Source: an uncultured Bacteroidota bacterium (lineage in GTDB: Bacteria > Bacteroidota > Bacteroidia > Bacteroidales > F082). From it: a DNA stretch of 64,000 nt. The notes under the pieces are model-generated. The model worked only from the letters and a program-made list of their open reading frames with translations, had not been told where the DNA came from and searched no databases. The stretch lies in assembly GCA_937912115.1 (NCBI GenBank), contig CALDOI010000049.1:1-64000 (forward strand), written 5' to 3'. The position numbers were made by a program, and so were the translations under genes. Position 1 is the first letter of the stretch. The number at the start of each line of letters is the position of its first letter. Positions 17,747 through 27,036 of this stretch are shown here, piece after piece.

Positions 17747-19042
17747 ATGAGCAGTTCATTTTCCAGAACAGAATACAAATTAATGTCGGTTGAAACTGGG
17801 GCAACTTTTAACGACAAAGGCTGGACTCTCGATGCACCGGGTAAATCCAAACCATCATTGATTAGAGCAATATATAATGATAAGCAACTAATTCAAAAAG
17901 ATGATTCGTTAGGAATTTACAAGTTTGCCGACTGGTTGCCAATCCACAAAATGCTTAATGGATCATATGCACCCCTTACCTACAAAAGTGCAGGATTAGC
18001 TGGGAAATTGGGGCTTTCAAATCTATACATAACCTTTAGTGGATATTGGCCCGAACGTGGTATTGAAATGAAAACCTGCTCGTTTAAAGAAACTGAAGCA
18101 TATAGTGTTTGTGCACGAATGGATAGCGAAGAGAAGAAGATCCTTGTTGTAGCCAGTGCAGGAAATACGGCACGTGCTTTCGCCCAGGTATGCTCCGACA
18201 ATAATATAAATCTGCTATTAAGTGTTCCTGAGGATAATTTGAATGCCCTTTGGTTTGATGCCCCACTTAACGATTGTGTTAAACTAATTGCCAGTAAAAG
18301 TGGAGGCGACTATTTCGATGCGATTCATCTATCAAATATAGTATGCGAGCTTGATAATTATTTTGCAGAAGGTGGGGCTAAAAATGTTGCACGCCGTGAT
18401 GGCATGGGAACAACAATGCTATCCGCAACTACATCAATTGGAGAGATTCCTGAATACTATTTTCAGGCTATCGGCAGTGGTACCGGTGCAATAGCGGCAT
18501 GGGAAGCAAATATGAGATTAATTGAGGACGGCAGATTTGGAAATCGTAAAATGAAACTCATGGTTAGCCAAAATTACCCGTTCCACCCAATTTATGATGC
18601 ATGGAAAGCTGACTCAAGATCATTACTTCCATTTGATGATTTAGAGGCCCGAAAACAGGTTGAAATAATTGATGCAAAAGTATTATCAAACAGAAAGCCT
18701 CCTTATTCAATTACCGGTGGTTTATTTGATGCAATGAAAGATGCCGGTGGTGATGTATTACTAGCAAACAATAAAGAAGCAAGAGAAGCTGCACAGCTAT
18801 TCCTCCAAACAGAAGGTATTGATATCCATCCTGCGGCAGCAGTGGCAACAGCAACACTAATTGATGCTGTAAAGAATAGCACTATTGCATCAAACAGTTT
18901 GATAATGCTAAATATTACCGGTGGAGGTGAAAAGAGATTTGAAAAAGAACACAAGCTACACTATTTGAAACCACTACTTGTATTTGATGTTAATCCTGAT
19001 GAGGATGAAGTAAAAGAGCATGTAGGAAAACTGAAATGGTAG
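17747..19042 (+). CDS. Cysteate synthase (PLP-dependent, threonine-synthase fold)
   Basis: The protein has 431 residues and closely resembles archaeal cysteate synthase: TYKSAGLAGKLGLSNLYI, FSGYWPERG, the PLP lysine in KTCSFKE, ASAGNTARAFAQV, GGAKNVARRDGMGT, QAIGSGTGAIAAWEA and the late NITGGGEKRF. It replaces the phosphate of O-phosphoserine with sulfite to give L-cysteate. In methanogens this feeds coenzyme M; in Bacteroidota cysteate is the headgroup precursor of sulfonolipids (capnines), the likely role here. It is the third gene of the radical SAM operon. It lacks the N-terminal zinc ribbon of the archaeal enzyme, as far as I can see. Confidence 0.88.
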   Translation: MSSSFSRTEYKLMSVETGATFNDKGWTLDAPGKSKPSLIRAIYNDKQLIQKDDSLGIYKFADWLPIHKMLNGSYAPLTYKSAGLAGKLGLSNLYITFSGYWPERGIEMKTCSFKETEAYSVCARMDSEEKKILVVASAGNTARAFAQVCSDNNINLLLSVPEDNLNALWFDAPLNDCVKLIASKSGGDYFDAIHLSNIVCELDNYFAEGGAKNVARRDGMGTTMLSATTSIGEIPEYYFQAIGSGTGAIAAWEANMRLIEDGRFGNRKMKLMVSQNYPFHPIYDAWKADSRSLLPFDDLEARKQVEIIDAKVLSNRKPPYSITGGLFDAMKDAGGDVLLANNKEAREAAQLFLQTEGIDIHPAAAVATATLIDAVKNSTIASNSLIMLNITGGGEKRFEKEHKLHYLKPLLVFDVNPDEDEVKEHVGKLKW

Positions 19043-19063
19043 TTGTTTGTTGAAAGACTATCA

Positions 19064-20275
19064 TTATGAAGAACTCTGCTTTTCCTTAAAAAATTGTAGC
19101 CATCTATCGGCCATAGCCAGTGGTAACAGTAACGACCTTACCGGATGTTTGATAATTTCTTTTGATTTGGGTAATAAGGAAATCATTTCAGGCAACGCAC
19201 TAAATGCCAGTCCTATTGACTGATAAAACTTTCCCATACCTACTTTCATCAAAAATAATTTTACTTTGCTATTTCTTAATTCAACACTAATGGCAGAAAA
19301 ACCAACAACCACAAACAAAGCTCTTACCATCATTTCAATGCCGGCATACATACCTTCCAACTGAAATAGCACAACCTCATCTTTATCATTTTTCCAAAAT
19401 AATGCTGACAGGGCAACAATCAATAACAACTGAACCCAAAAAACAGGCTTTCGAAGTCTGCGTAAGGCTAAACGATAAATGTATCCAATTACAAAAATAT
19501 AGGTTGACACAAATAAATAACCATAGTTCCCATCACTTACATTTAGCAAAAACAGGCCTATGGGAATTGCAATAATGTGCACAAAAAGCATTGGAATTGA
19601 TGTATGTTGGTTGTCTCCTATTTTAAAAAAATCGTTTTTTGGAATGTGGTTTTCCTTGATGCCAACACCACTGTATTCTTGACTGATTACAACTGCTTTT
19701 CGTCCGGCATAATAACCCAAAGTAGCAGCTATTGTGCCCATTAATGTATAAAACACAAGTAAAACCGCAAGAACCTGAACAGGTTCAGCCTCAGCAATTC
19801 TTAATTGTTTTAAACCAAAATTTATGACGTTAATATAAACCTGTATCAAATCGTAACCGTAAAAAACAATCATGCTGAATATCTTATAAAATAAAGCACT
19901 CGACACACTAAAAATGCCGGCAATCAGATATCCAATAAAATTACGCCCCAAGATCAAGATAACAAGTTCAATTAGTATTGCTTCTAGCATTATTCCCATC
20001 ATAGGACCCAAAATTATTGCTGACGGGGATACCGATTTCATAATTGCAGTAATTAATCCAGCCCTGATAATTAGCCCCCTTTGAGGCCATAGTTGATAAT
20101 AACCAATAAGCAATATAGTGCCAAAAAATGCAAGGGTGGATCCTGCCATTGGCAATCGGGCATTATGTAAAAAGCTACCTATTATTATTTCTAAAGATGC
20201 CCATAATCCGCCAACAACAGCAGCTTTAAGCCACAGGTCGCTTTCCTTATTATTTTGTGATTTGGCCGATTCCAT
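19064..20275 (-). CDS. ECF-transporter-like polytopic membrane protein
   Basis: The protein has 403 residues and about ten hydrophobic helices. The N-terminal half (LWASLEIIIGSFLHNARLPMAG ... AIILGPMMGIMLEAILIEL) resembles ECF substrate-binding S-components. The C-terminal half (RNSKVKLFLMKVGMGKFYQSIGLAFSALPEMI) is reminiscent of EcfT coupling proteins. A fused S-T protein is inferred. No ATPase partner lies in the window. The start codon overlaps the stop of mobA by 1 nt, so translation is probably coupled, which suggests a molybdenum- or cofactor-related substrate. This is weaker than a family call. Confidence 0.6.
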   Translation of the reverse strand: MESAKSQNNKESDLWLKAAVVGGLWASLEIIIGSFLHNARLPMAGSTLAFFGTILLIGYYQLWPQRGLIIRAGLITAIMKSVSPSAIILGPMMGIMLEAILIELVILILGRNFIGYLIAGIFSVSSALFYKIFSMIVFYGYDLIQVYINVINFGLKQLRIAEAEPVQVLAVLLVFYTLMGTIAATLGYYAGRKAVVISQEYSGVGIKENHIPKNDFFKIGDNQHTSIPMLFVHIIAIPIGLFLLNVSDGNYGYLFVSTYIFVIGYIYRLALRRLRKPVFWVQLLLIVALSALFWKNDKDEVVLFQLEGMYAGIEMMVRALFVVVGFSAISVELRNSKVKLFLMKVGMGKFYQSIGLAFSALPEMISLLPKSKEIIKHPVRSLLLPLAMADRWLQFFKEKQSSS

Positions 20276-20841
20276 TAAGTAAGATCTTCCGGTGAATTCA
20301 GATTCTTAAACTGTGAAGATGAGCCGGGTAATTCATCAACACTTATGGCTTTAAAATTAACCTTTGAAAAGAGATTAATAAGCTTGTAATCGTTAGCTTT
20401 AATTGACTCCTTTAATGCAGGAAGTATATTAGAAGAATAATAGGACGCAAGTGGTTCGTAATAAGAATTTGCATGTTGTGGGACTACAATATCCCAATCC
20501 TGCCCAACCATCAAAACATGTTTTAATAATGATGAATTAAGAAATGGAGTGTCGCATGATACAATAAGATTGTGGATAGACTTTGATTGTTTAAGACAAC
20601 TAAATATTCCGCCTATGGGACCAATACCGCGAAATTCATCTTCGATAATTTTGTAGCCAAATTTTTTATATCCTTCAGGATTATTAGTACTTATCAGAAT
20701 TGTATCGCAAATAGGTAGTAGTATATCTATTGAATACCTAACCAACTCCTTACTGTTGTAAATACACAATCCCTTATCTTTCCCCATCCGCCGGCTAGCT
20801 CCTCCCGCAAGAATAATTCCGGTAACTGTTTGCTTTTTCAT
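20275..20841 (-). CDS. mobA: MobA-like molybdenum cofactor guanylyltransferase
   Basis: The protein has 188 residues. The nucleotidyltransferase signature ILAGGASRRMGKDKG sits at residues 10-25, followed by IIEDEFRGIGPIGGI and the metal-binding VSCDTPF, as in MobA. MobA transfers GMP to molybdopterin to form MGD, the cofactor of DMSO-reductase-family enzymes. Related members transfer CMP, and specificity cannot be decided here. It is third in the gpmA operon, 19 nt after the phosphatase, and overlaps the ECF-like gene. Confidence 0.85.
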   Translation of the reverse strand: MKKQTVTGIILAGGASRRMGKDKGLCIYNSKELVRYSIDILLPICDTILISTNNPEGYKKFGYKIIEDEFRGIGPIGGIFSCLKQSKSIHNLIVSCDTPFLNSSLLKHVLMVGQDWDIVVPQHANSYYEPLASYYSSNILPALKESIKANDYKLINLFSKVNFKAISVDELPGSSSQFKNLNSPEDLT

Positions 20842-20860
20842 AGGAGAAAAACGATAATAA

Positions 20861-21598
20861 TTATCGTGGTGAACTATAGCTTACATCATCCATTAACGAC
20901 TGAATAACATATTTCATACTTCCCAATTCAAGAGCAACAAGATTACCATATCCTACTCTATCATTAAAATATACTCCATTATCCAAATCGATGAATTTGT
21001 ATGAAGAACTATTAACTGCCAGTTCAATAAATTCCAAATTTACGGGAACATGTCCGTGAATAATTTTTTTATTTGGAATTTTATCCTGATCTACCTTAAA
21101 GTCTCTAATCCAAATCATTGCTCGCTTGTCAGAAAATGGATCTTCCACTTTAAAATTCAAACCAGCATGAACTATAATAAAATCATCAACTTCAATAAAA
21201 TATGGAAGTTTACGCATCCAATTAATATACCTTTCATCTATATCTTTTGGTGATTCTGCATTAAAGCTTTCCATAGTTTGTAAGCCCCCATGCATCTCCC
21301 ATTCTTTTTGAACCTTTGTTTTAGATCTAAATCCTAGAAATCCCTTATGTTTACTATCCTCTTCGTAGGCCTTAATACAATAATCCTCATGGTTACCCAA
21401 CAATGCGGTTACATTGTATTCATTATTTTCAAGATCCATAATATAATCAATAACTCCCTTACTATCAGGGCCACGATCGATATAGTCACCTAAAAATATT
21501 AAGTGATCATTCTTATTTGGTACTATCTGATTCTCAATAAGAGTTGACAATGTGCGAACACATCCATGTATATCAGGGATTACCCACTTTTTTACCAT
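20861..21598 (-). CDS. PPP-family serine/threonine phosphatase-like metallophosphoesterase
   Basis: The protein has 245 residues with the full PPP metal motifs: PDIHGC, GDYIDRGPDS, GNHED, and later HAGLNF and HGHVP. Bacterial relatives dephosphorylate proteins or hydrolyse diadenosine polyphosphates; which applies is unclear. It begins 5 nt after the stop of gpmA and precedes mobA, so it belongs to the same operon. It is cytoplasmic with no added domains. Confidence 0.88.
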   Translation of the reverse strand: MVKKWVIPDIHGCVRTLSTLIENQIVPNKNDHLIFLGDYIDRGPDSKGVIDYIMDLENNEYNVTALLGNHEDYCIKAYEEDSKHKGFLGFRSKTKVQKEWEMHGGLQTMESFNAESPKDIDERYINWMRKLPYFIEVDDFIIVHAGLNFKVEDPFSDKRAMIWIRDFKVDQDKIPNKKIIHGHVPVNLEFIELAVNSSSYKFIDLDNGVYFNDRVGYGNLVALELGSMKYVIQSLMDDVSYSSPR

Positions 21599-21603
21599 AT
21601 TAA

Positions 21604-22350
21604 CTATTTAGCTTTTGCCTGATTTGCAACTTTGTCCATTAATGCTTTTATCTCGTCCGGATCACCTAGAAAATAATCTTTTACAAAATTAAGATCATCA
21701 TCAAATTCAAATACATAGGGTACACCGGTTGGGATATTAAACCCAAGAATTTCTTCACGACTCATATTTTTCAGATGCATTACTAATGCTCTTAAACTAT
21801 TGCCATGTGCTGTTACAAGCAGGTCATCATTTTCATGAAGAGCGGGCATAATTTCAGTTTCCCAATATGGCATTAGTCGCTCGATAACTTCTTTAAGCGA
21901 TTCTGTCATTGGAAGCTCAGCGGCAGTCAAATCTGCATATCTGGCTTCAAATCTTGGATTTCTTTCATCGTCGGCGGTTAATGGTTCCGGAGGTGTATCA
22001 AAACTTCTTCTCCAAAGCTGAACCATTTCAGCGCCATATTTATCCGCAGTTTCTATTTTATTAAGTCCCTGTAGAGTTCCGTAATGCTTTTCATTCAAAC
22101 GCCAGCTTTTTCTAACTTCAATCCACATGGAGTCCATTTCTTCCAACATTAGCCAAAGTGTTTTTATTGCTCTGGTTAAATATGAAGTATATGCTAATTT
22201 AAAGTTGAAACCTTCATCCTTTAAAATTTTCCCAGCCTTAATGGCTTCACTAATTCCCTGATCAGAAAGAGTTACATCTTTCCATCCTGTAAACCGATTT
22301 TCCTTATTCCAAACACTCTGTCCGTGACGTACAAGCACTAATCTTTTCAT
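21604..22350 (-). CDS. gpmA: 2,3-bisphosphoglycerate-dependent phosphoglycerate mutase
   Basis: The protein has 248 residues and is a clear Gpm[17 protein letters not shown] with the phosphorylated His10, [24 protein letters not shown] and [14 protein letters not shown] with the second catalytic His. It interconverts 3- and 2-phosphoglycerate in glycolysis. It is the first gene of a four-gene minus-strand operon (gpmA, phosphatase, mobA, ECF-like). The 180-bp gap upstream is shared with a divergent deacetylase gene. Confidence 0.97.
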   Translation of the reverse strand: MKRLVLVRHGQSVWNKENRFTGWKDVTLSDQGISEAIKAGKILKDEGFNFKLAYTSYLTRAIKTLWLMLEEMDSMWIEVRKSWRLNEKHYGTLQGLNKIETADKYGAEMVQLWRRSFDTPPEPLTADDERNPRFEARYADLTAAELPMTESLKEVIERLMPYWETEIMPALHENDDLLVTAHGNSLRALVMHLKNMSREEILGFNIPTGVPYVFEFDDDLNFVKDYFLGDPDEIKALMDKVANQAKAK

Positions 22351-22491
22351 TCGCTATTATTTTTTATAGGTTACATGGAATACACCCTGTTTAACAACAC
22401 TATCACCTCCTGTTGGTGATTATTCATTCATGGCTATTTCATATATCTTCATATATCGGGATTATAAATTTTTAACAAAACTAACAAATAG

Positions 22492-22523
22492 TTGCCTATA
22501 ATTCAGTCACTATAGTATTTTTG
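22492..22523 (+). promoter_or_regulatory. Promoter of the polysaccharide deacetylase gene, very short leader
   Basis: The -7 TATTTTTG (22516-22523) is preceded by TTGC (22492-22495) at 20 nt. The start codon is only 7 nt beyond the box, so the mRNA should be almost leaderless. Confidence 0.6.
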
Positions 22524-22530
22524 TTTAATA

Positions 22531-23142
22531 ATGAATGTAAAATCTCCCTACATATTGAAGAAATTGTTTCCCGGATTGATTTGGGAGATTGTAACACCAA
22601 AAAAAGAGGTATTCCTAACATTTGATGATGGTCCCCACCCTGAGGTAACACCCTGGATATTAAAATGCCTGGACGATTATGATGCAAAAGCAACTTTTTT
22701 TTGTGTGGGCGAAAACGTTTGCAAATATCCTGACATATATAATACAATAATTAACAAGGGGCATATGGTTGGTAACCACAGCTACAACCACTTAAGTGGA
22801 TGGAAAACTACTAATTATGAATATTTTGAAAATATTGAAAAGGCGGGAGAATTAATTGAATCCAGACTGTTTCGCCCCCCCTATGGCCGTATTACACCAT
22901 CACAAATAAAAATACTTAAGCATGATTTTAGGATAATAATGTGGTCGATTCTAACCTATGATTATGATGTGATGGTAAGTAAGGAACAGTGTTTAAAAAA
23001 CTCAATTAAATCAACAAAATCAGGGTCAATTGTGGTATTTCATGATAGTGCCAAGTCATATAAAAACTTATATTACACGCTACCATTGTTTCTTGAGCAC
23101 TTTACAAAACTAGGGTTTAGGTTTAATCCAATGCAATATTGA
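22531..23142 (+). CDS. Polysaccharide deacetylase (NodB / CE4 family)
   Basis: The protein has 203 residues. The NodB motifs are complete: TFDDGPHP (catalytic base and metal Asp), GNHSYNH (HxxxH metal ligands), RPPYGR, and a C-terminal VVFHDS with the last catalytic His. The family removes N-acetyl groups from chitooligosaccharides or peptidoglycan, and the substrate here is undetermined. No signal peptide is obvious; the short N-terminus could give membrane association, but that is not clear. It is divergent from gpmA. Confidence 0.9.
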   Translation: MNVKSPYILKKLFPGLIWEIVTPKKEVFLTFDDGPHPEVTPWILKCLDDYDAKATFFCVGENVCKYPDIYNTIINKGHMVGNHSYNHLSGWKTTNYEYFENIEKAGELIESRLFRPPYGRITPSQIKILKHDFRIIMWSILTYDYDVMVSKEQCLKNSIKSTKSGSIVVFHDSAKSYKNLYYTLPLFLEHFTKLGFRFNPMQY

Positions 23143-23206
23143 TCACCAAATCACCTACAACTATTCACAATATTTCGCATCTTTGTATCCAATAAAAACA
23201 AATTGT

Positions 23207-24982
23207 GTGAGAAGGTTTTACTGGTATATTCTTATAGTTGTAATTGCGTTTACTACTTCCCAATGTGCAAATTCAATTAGTTCCCCGCAAGGAGGCCCGA
23301 AAGATGTTCGACCACCGGAAGTTATTGAAACCATCCCAAAAAATGGAAGTCCTAATTTTAAAGGTAATAAATTCACGGTGAGGTTTGATGAATTTGTGAA
23401 ACTTGATAATGTTGAACAATCAGCATTGATTTCACCACCCATGAAAAAAGCACCTGACTATAGGGTTAAGGGCAAAGCGGTTCAGGTTAAGTTTAATGAA
23501 GAACTTAAACCCAATACAACTTATTCAGTATACTTTGGAGATGCAATAGTAGATATTACGGAGAATAATCCAATAAGTAATTATACATACATTTTCTCAA
23601 CCGGCGAATATGTTGACTCATTAAGTCTTTATGGAAATGTGAAAAATGCTTTTAACCTAACTCCTGTTGAAGGGGCATTTGTGATGTTATACAAGGATAA
23701 TAATGATACAATTGCATTTGATTCGTTGCCATATAAGGTGGTTCCATACTATTTAAGCAAGACAAATGTTGAAGGAAAGTTTCAGTTTACAGGTTTATCA
23801 AATGATGACTTTCTATTATTTTCATTATTGGATCAAAACAGCAATTTTATTTTTGATCAGCCAGGTGAACAAATTGCATTCCTGGATTCACTTATCCACC
23901 CATCATTTATTTCGATGCCCGTTAAGGATTCGATTACCGCTGATAGTATTGTAAATATAGAAATAGAATCTGACTCAATTTTAATAATCAAGGATTCAAT
24001 AGCAAAAAGTATAGAAGATAAAATTATAGAAAAAAACAGTGTTGATTTATTTATGTTTTTAAGTCCTGATACCATCCAGAGAATATTAAAAGCTGAAGTT
24101 CTCGCAAAAAATAACATTAGGTTTTCCTTTTCACAATCTGCAAAAAATGTGAATTTTGAAATTCTTAGCTATCCTTTAAACGATTCATTGTTTATTGAAG
24201 AATATTCAATTGATGAAGACACCCTGATATGGCATTTAAACAACCCTCCAATTGACTCCCTTGAGCTTCTGCTCACACAATATAATGATACTTTGGGAAC
24301 AATATATTTAAAACTCGACCCTGAAAAGAAAAGTGCCAGATTAAGGAAAAAAGACAAGGAAGATGAAAAGAAAGAATTTCTATCATGGACATCAAATGTT
24401 ACGGCAAATAAGCTTGATATAAATAAACATCTGGAAATAATTTTTAGCCAACCACGGGTAAATTTTAATGATATCGATTCGTCATTTCTAATAGCCGGAA
24501 CTGATACAATTTGGAATCCTGAATTTTACTTTTCCGATAGCTTAAATATGAAAATTGATTTTCCATTTGATTTACTTGAAGAAACTAAATATCAGGTATA
24601 TTTCCCTGACTCAGCATTTACAAGTTGGAATAATATACATACGGAAGCTATTGATATTAAATTTAGCACCTTACCTCTTAAGGATTATGGAATTTTGACC
24701 TTTAATCTACAACCCAACAAAAAGCAAAATTATATTTTCCAATTAATGAATGATAAGGAGAAAGAAATTAAGAAAGTATTATTTTATAATGACACAACTA
24801 TTACTTTTGAGTATTTGAAACCAGCAAATTATCTATTCAAAATTATTTATGACAATAATAATAACGGTGTTTGGAATCCGGGAAATTATGGATTAAAAAT
24901 TCAGCCAGAAGAGGTGATATACTATCCTAAAGAGGTTAAAGTAAGGGCAAATTGGGAAATTGAAGAAGATTGGAAATACTAA
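23207..24982 (+). CDS. Ig-like (Big_5) domain lipoprotein
   Basis: This start gives 591 residues. A GTG at 23207 (upstream TTG at 23183) yields a lipoprotein signal RRFYWYILIVVIAFTTSQC, and a -7-like CATCTTTG at 23178-23185 would place the transcript start just before it. An Ig-like domain at about 30-140 (PPEVIETIPKNGS ... VRFDEFVKLDNV ... YSVYFGDAIVDITENN) is the domain of a widespread Bacteroidota lipoprotein family. Further beta-rich repeats follow, ending with a DNNNNGVWNPGNYG motif. The role is unknown, probably structural on the outer membrane. It converges with the ArsR gene. Confidence 0.75.
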   Translation: MRRFYWYILIVVIAFTTSQCANSISSPQGGPKDVRPPEVIETIPKNGSPNFKGNKFTVRFDEFVKLDNVEQSALISPPMKKAPDYRVKGKAVQVKFNEELKPNTTYSVYFGDAIVDITENNPISNYTYIFSTGEYVDSLSLYGNVKNAFNLTPVEGAFVMLYKDNNDTIAFDSLPYKVVPYYLSKTNVEGKFQFTGLSNDDFLLFSLLDQNSNFIFDQPGEQIAFLDSLIHPSFISMPVKDSITADSIVNIEIESDSILIIKDSIAKSIEDKIIEKNSVDLFMFLSPDTIQRILKAEVLAKNNIRFSFSQSAKNVNFEILSYPLNDSLFIEEYSIDEDTLIWHLNNPPIDSLELLLTQYNDTLGTIYLKLDPEKKSARLRKKDKEDEKKEFLSWTSNVTANKLDINKHLEIIFSQPRVNFNDIDSSFLIAGTDTIWNPEFYFSDSLNMKIDFPFDLLEETKYQVYFPDSAFTSWNNIHTEAIDIKFSTLPLKDYGILTFNLQPNKKQNYIFQLMNDKEKEIKKVLFYNDTTITFEYLKPANYLFKIIYDNNNNGVWNPGNYGLKIQPEEVIYYPKEVKVRANWEIEEDWKY

Positions 24983-24994
24983 AATACTGATAAG

Positions 24995-25294
24995 CTAAAA
25001 TTCATTACATCTATTCACACAATCAATTATTTCGGTTAGTATTAAACTACGTAGAGCATAATATATCTTTTTGCCGTCGCGTTTCGAAACAAGTACACCT
25101 TTGTTTTTCAATATACTGAGGTGATGAGATGCTGTAGCTTGCTCAATATCAAGGGTTTTATAGATATCTGTTACACTTAACTTTTCGCCTTTTGATAGCA
25201 AGTCAATAATAGCGATGCGCATAGGATGTGAAATGGCACGCAATTTACTTGCTGCAGTTTCGAGCTTATTTATGTCAATATCAATTCTATTCAT
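24995..25294 (-). CDS. ArsR-family winged-helix regulator
   Basis: The protein has 99 residues in one winged helix: LRAISHPMRIAIIDLLSKGEK, then LDIEQATASHHLSILKNKGVLVSKRDGKKIYY. The start at 25294 is chosen because the promoter (-7 at 25309-25316) rules out the longer frame to 25354, and an AAGG precedes it. The N-terminal CxC-type arsenic site is absent; the only cysteines lie near the C-terminus (DCVNRCNEF), so metal sensing is uncertain. A palindrome at 25345-25356 just upstream may be its operator. Confidence 0.88.
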   Translation of the reverse strand: MNRIDIDINKLETAASKLRAISHPMRIAIIDLLSKGEKLSVTDIYKTLDIEQATASHHLSILKNKGVLVSKRDGKKIYYALRSLILTEIIDCVNRCNEF

Positions 25295-25308
25295 CCTTGT
25301 TTTTTTTG

Positions 25309-25345
25309 CAAAATTAGAAAATATGATGCATGCAGAACAAACAAA
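25309..25345 (-). promoter_or_regulatory. Promoter of the arsR gene
   Basis: On the minus strand, -33 TTTG elements at about 25338-25345 and a -7 TAATTTTG at 25309-25316 are about 21 nt apart. Confidence 0.65.
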
Positions 25346-25356
25346 TATGTACATAT
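25345..25356. promoter_or_regulatory. Perfect 12-bp palindrome upstream of arsR
   Basis: ATATGTACATAT abuts the -33 element and is a candidate ArsR-family binding site. Ten of its bases also occur in the palindrome upstream of susC (50178-50197); this may be chance in AT-rich DNA. Confidence 0.45.
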
Positions 25357-25395
25357 ATTGCTATATCTAAGATTTATATTAAATCTAAATAAGGA

Positions 25396-27036
25396 CTATA
25401 CTACAAATAAATCCGTAAAACTAAATTTTATGCCATCAAAAAGCCCCTTATCACTTAACTTCAATTCTGGTATAACGAGTAGTGCCATAAAAGATAATGT
25501 CATATAAGGAGCGCGTAATTTTGAACCCATTTTGTGAACCTCATCATCTATAATTTGGTAACTGGTTGCTACTCTATATCCGTCACAGGTCGACATAAGT
25601 CCGGCAACCGGTAGTGGGATTACTTTTTTATCGGCATTATTAATCATCGAAATTCCACCTTCTTCTTTAATTACCAGATTAATTGCTTGAGTTATAGCCT
25701 CATCACTTGTGCCAACAGCAACAATATTATGGCTATCGTGGGCAACACTTGATGCGATGGCTCCACTTTTAAGATTAAAATTCTTAATAAATGCTATAGC
25801 CGGCTCAGCTTTTTCATATCTATTAAGAACTACTAATTTTAATATGTCGTTATCCACATCGCTAACTACATTATTATTTTCAACTTTAAAATCTTCCAAC
25901 AAGAAACCTGTAATTAGCTGTCCATCTAAGGCTTCAATTACCTTTAACTTATTACCAATTGGTTCAATCTTTAACTGATCGGTAGTGATAGGTGCAGCAT
26001 GAAAATTATTTGGTTGGTCCTCAGGAACCGAGTCAATATAAGTTGTTCCATTTTCAGCAACCAAAACTCCATCAACATAAGTTTGCAATATCTTAAATTC
26101 ATCAAGATTATTTACAACTATCATGTCAGCTGGATCGTTAACCTGCAGTGTCCCTACCTCAAGACCATAATGTTCGATGGGATTTAATATCACACTTCGG
26201 AGTACTTTCATTGGTTCATAACCTTTTTTTATTGCTCTAATTATCATTTCATTAATATGCCCCTTTACTAAATCGTTTGGGTGTTTATCGTCTGAACAAA
26301 ACAAAATTTTATCCGAATGATCTTGCATCAAATCAATTAGTTCCTCAAAGTTTTTAGCTGCGCTGCCTTCACGAATCTGTATTTTCATCCCAAAGGAAAT
26401 TTTGTCTAGAGCTTCCTTCATTGTAAAACACTCGTGATCGGTAGTAACACCGGCTTCTGCGTATTTTTGGGCATCTTCACCGGTAACGCCAGGAGCATGA
26501 CCATCAACAGGTTTATTGAGTTTTTTGGCAATCTCGATTTTTCTCATTTCCCATGCATCACGGTTTATTACCCCTGGGAAATTCATCATTTCACTTAGGT
26601 ATTTTATCTCTTTCATACCAAGTAATTCCTCCATCTCCTTTTCATGAAATTGAAATCCAGATGTTTCAAAGGGTGTAGCCGGCACACATGCTGATGCCCC
26701 GAAATAAAACTTAAAAGGCACTTTATTACCATTGGCAATCATATATTTAATACCGTCAATTCCCAATACGTTGGCAATTTCGTGAGGGTCGGATACAGTT
26801 GCTACTGTACCATGAACAACTGCGAGTTTAGCAAATTCGGATGGGATAAGCATGGAGCTTTCGATGTGAATATGCGAATCAATTAACCCCGGAAGTATAT
26901 ATTGTTCTTCCGCAACTTTTTCTTCAACAATTTTGGAAATGATGCCATCGACAACATGAACTGTTCCTTTAAATATTTTCTCTGCTCTAAGATCAATTAT
27001 ATTGCCTGAGAGTTTATATGTGTTTTTTGATTTCAT
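25396..27036 (-). CDS. ade: Adenine deaminase
   Basis: The protein has 546 residues and is a full-length bacterial adenine deaminase (AdeC family) of the amidohydrolase superfamily. Metal motif HIHIESSML, ATVSDPHEIANVLG, DGHAPG, and the C-terminal domain (VAHDSHNIVAVGTSDEA) are all present. It converts adenine to hypoxanthine and ammonia in purine salvage and is cytoplasmic. It has its own promoter at 27057-27087 and a short gap to the arsR gene downstream on the same strand; ArsR control of this gene is not shown. Confidence 0.97.
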   Translation of the reverse strand: MKSKNTYKLSGNIIDLRAEKIFKGTVHVVDGIISKIVEEKVAEEQYILPGLIDSHIHIESSMLIPSEFAKLAVVHGTVATVSDPHEIANVLGIDGIKYMIANGNKVPFKFYFGASACVPATPFETSGFQFHEKEMEELLGMKEIKYLSEMMNFPGVINRDAWEMRKIEIAKKLNKPVDGHAPGVTGEDAQKYAEAGVTTDHECFTMKEALDKISFGMKIQIREGSAAKNFEELIDLMQDHSDKILFCSDDKHPNDLVKGHINEMIIRAIKKGYEPMKVLRSVILNPIEHYGLEVGTLQVNDPADMIVVNNLDEFKILQTYVDGVLVAENGTTYIDSVPEDQPNNFHAAPITTDQLKIEPIGNKLKVIEALDGQLITGFLLEDFKVENNNVVSDVDNDILKLVVLNRYEKAEPAIAFIKNFNLKSGAIASSVAHDSHNIVAVGTSDEAITQAINLVIKEEGGISMINNADKKVIPLPVAGLMSTCDGYRVATSYQIIDDEVHKMGSKLRAPYMTLSFMALLVIPELKLSDKGLFDGIKFSFTDLFVV

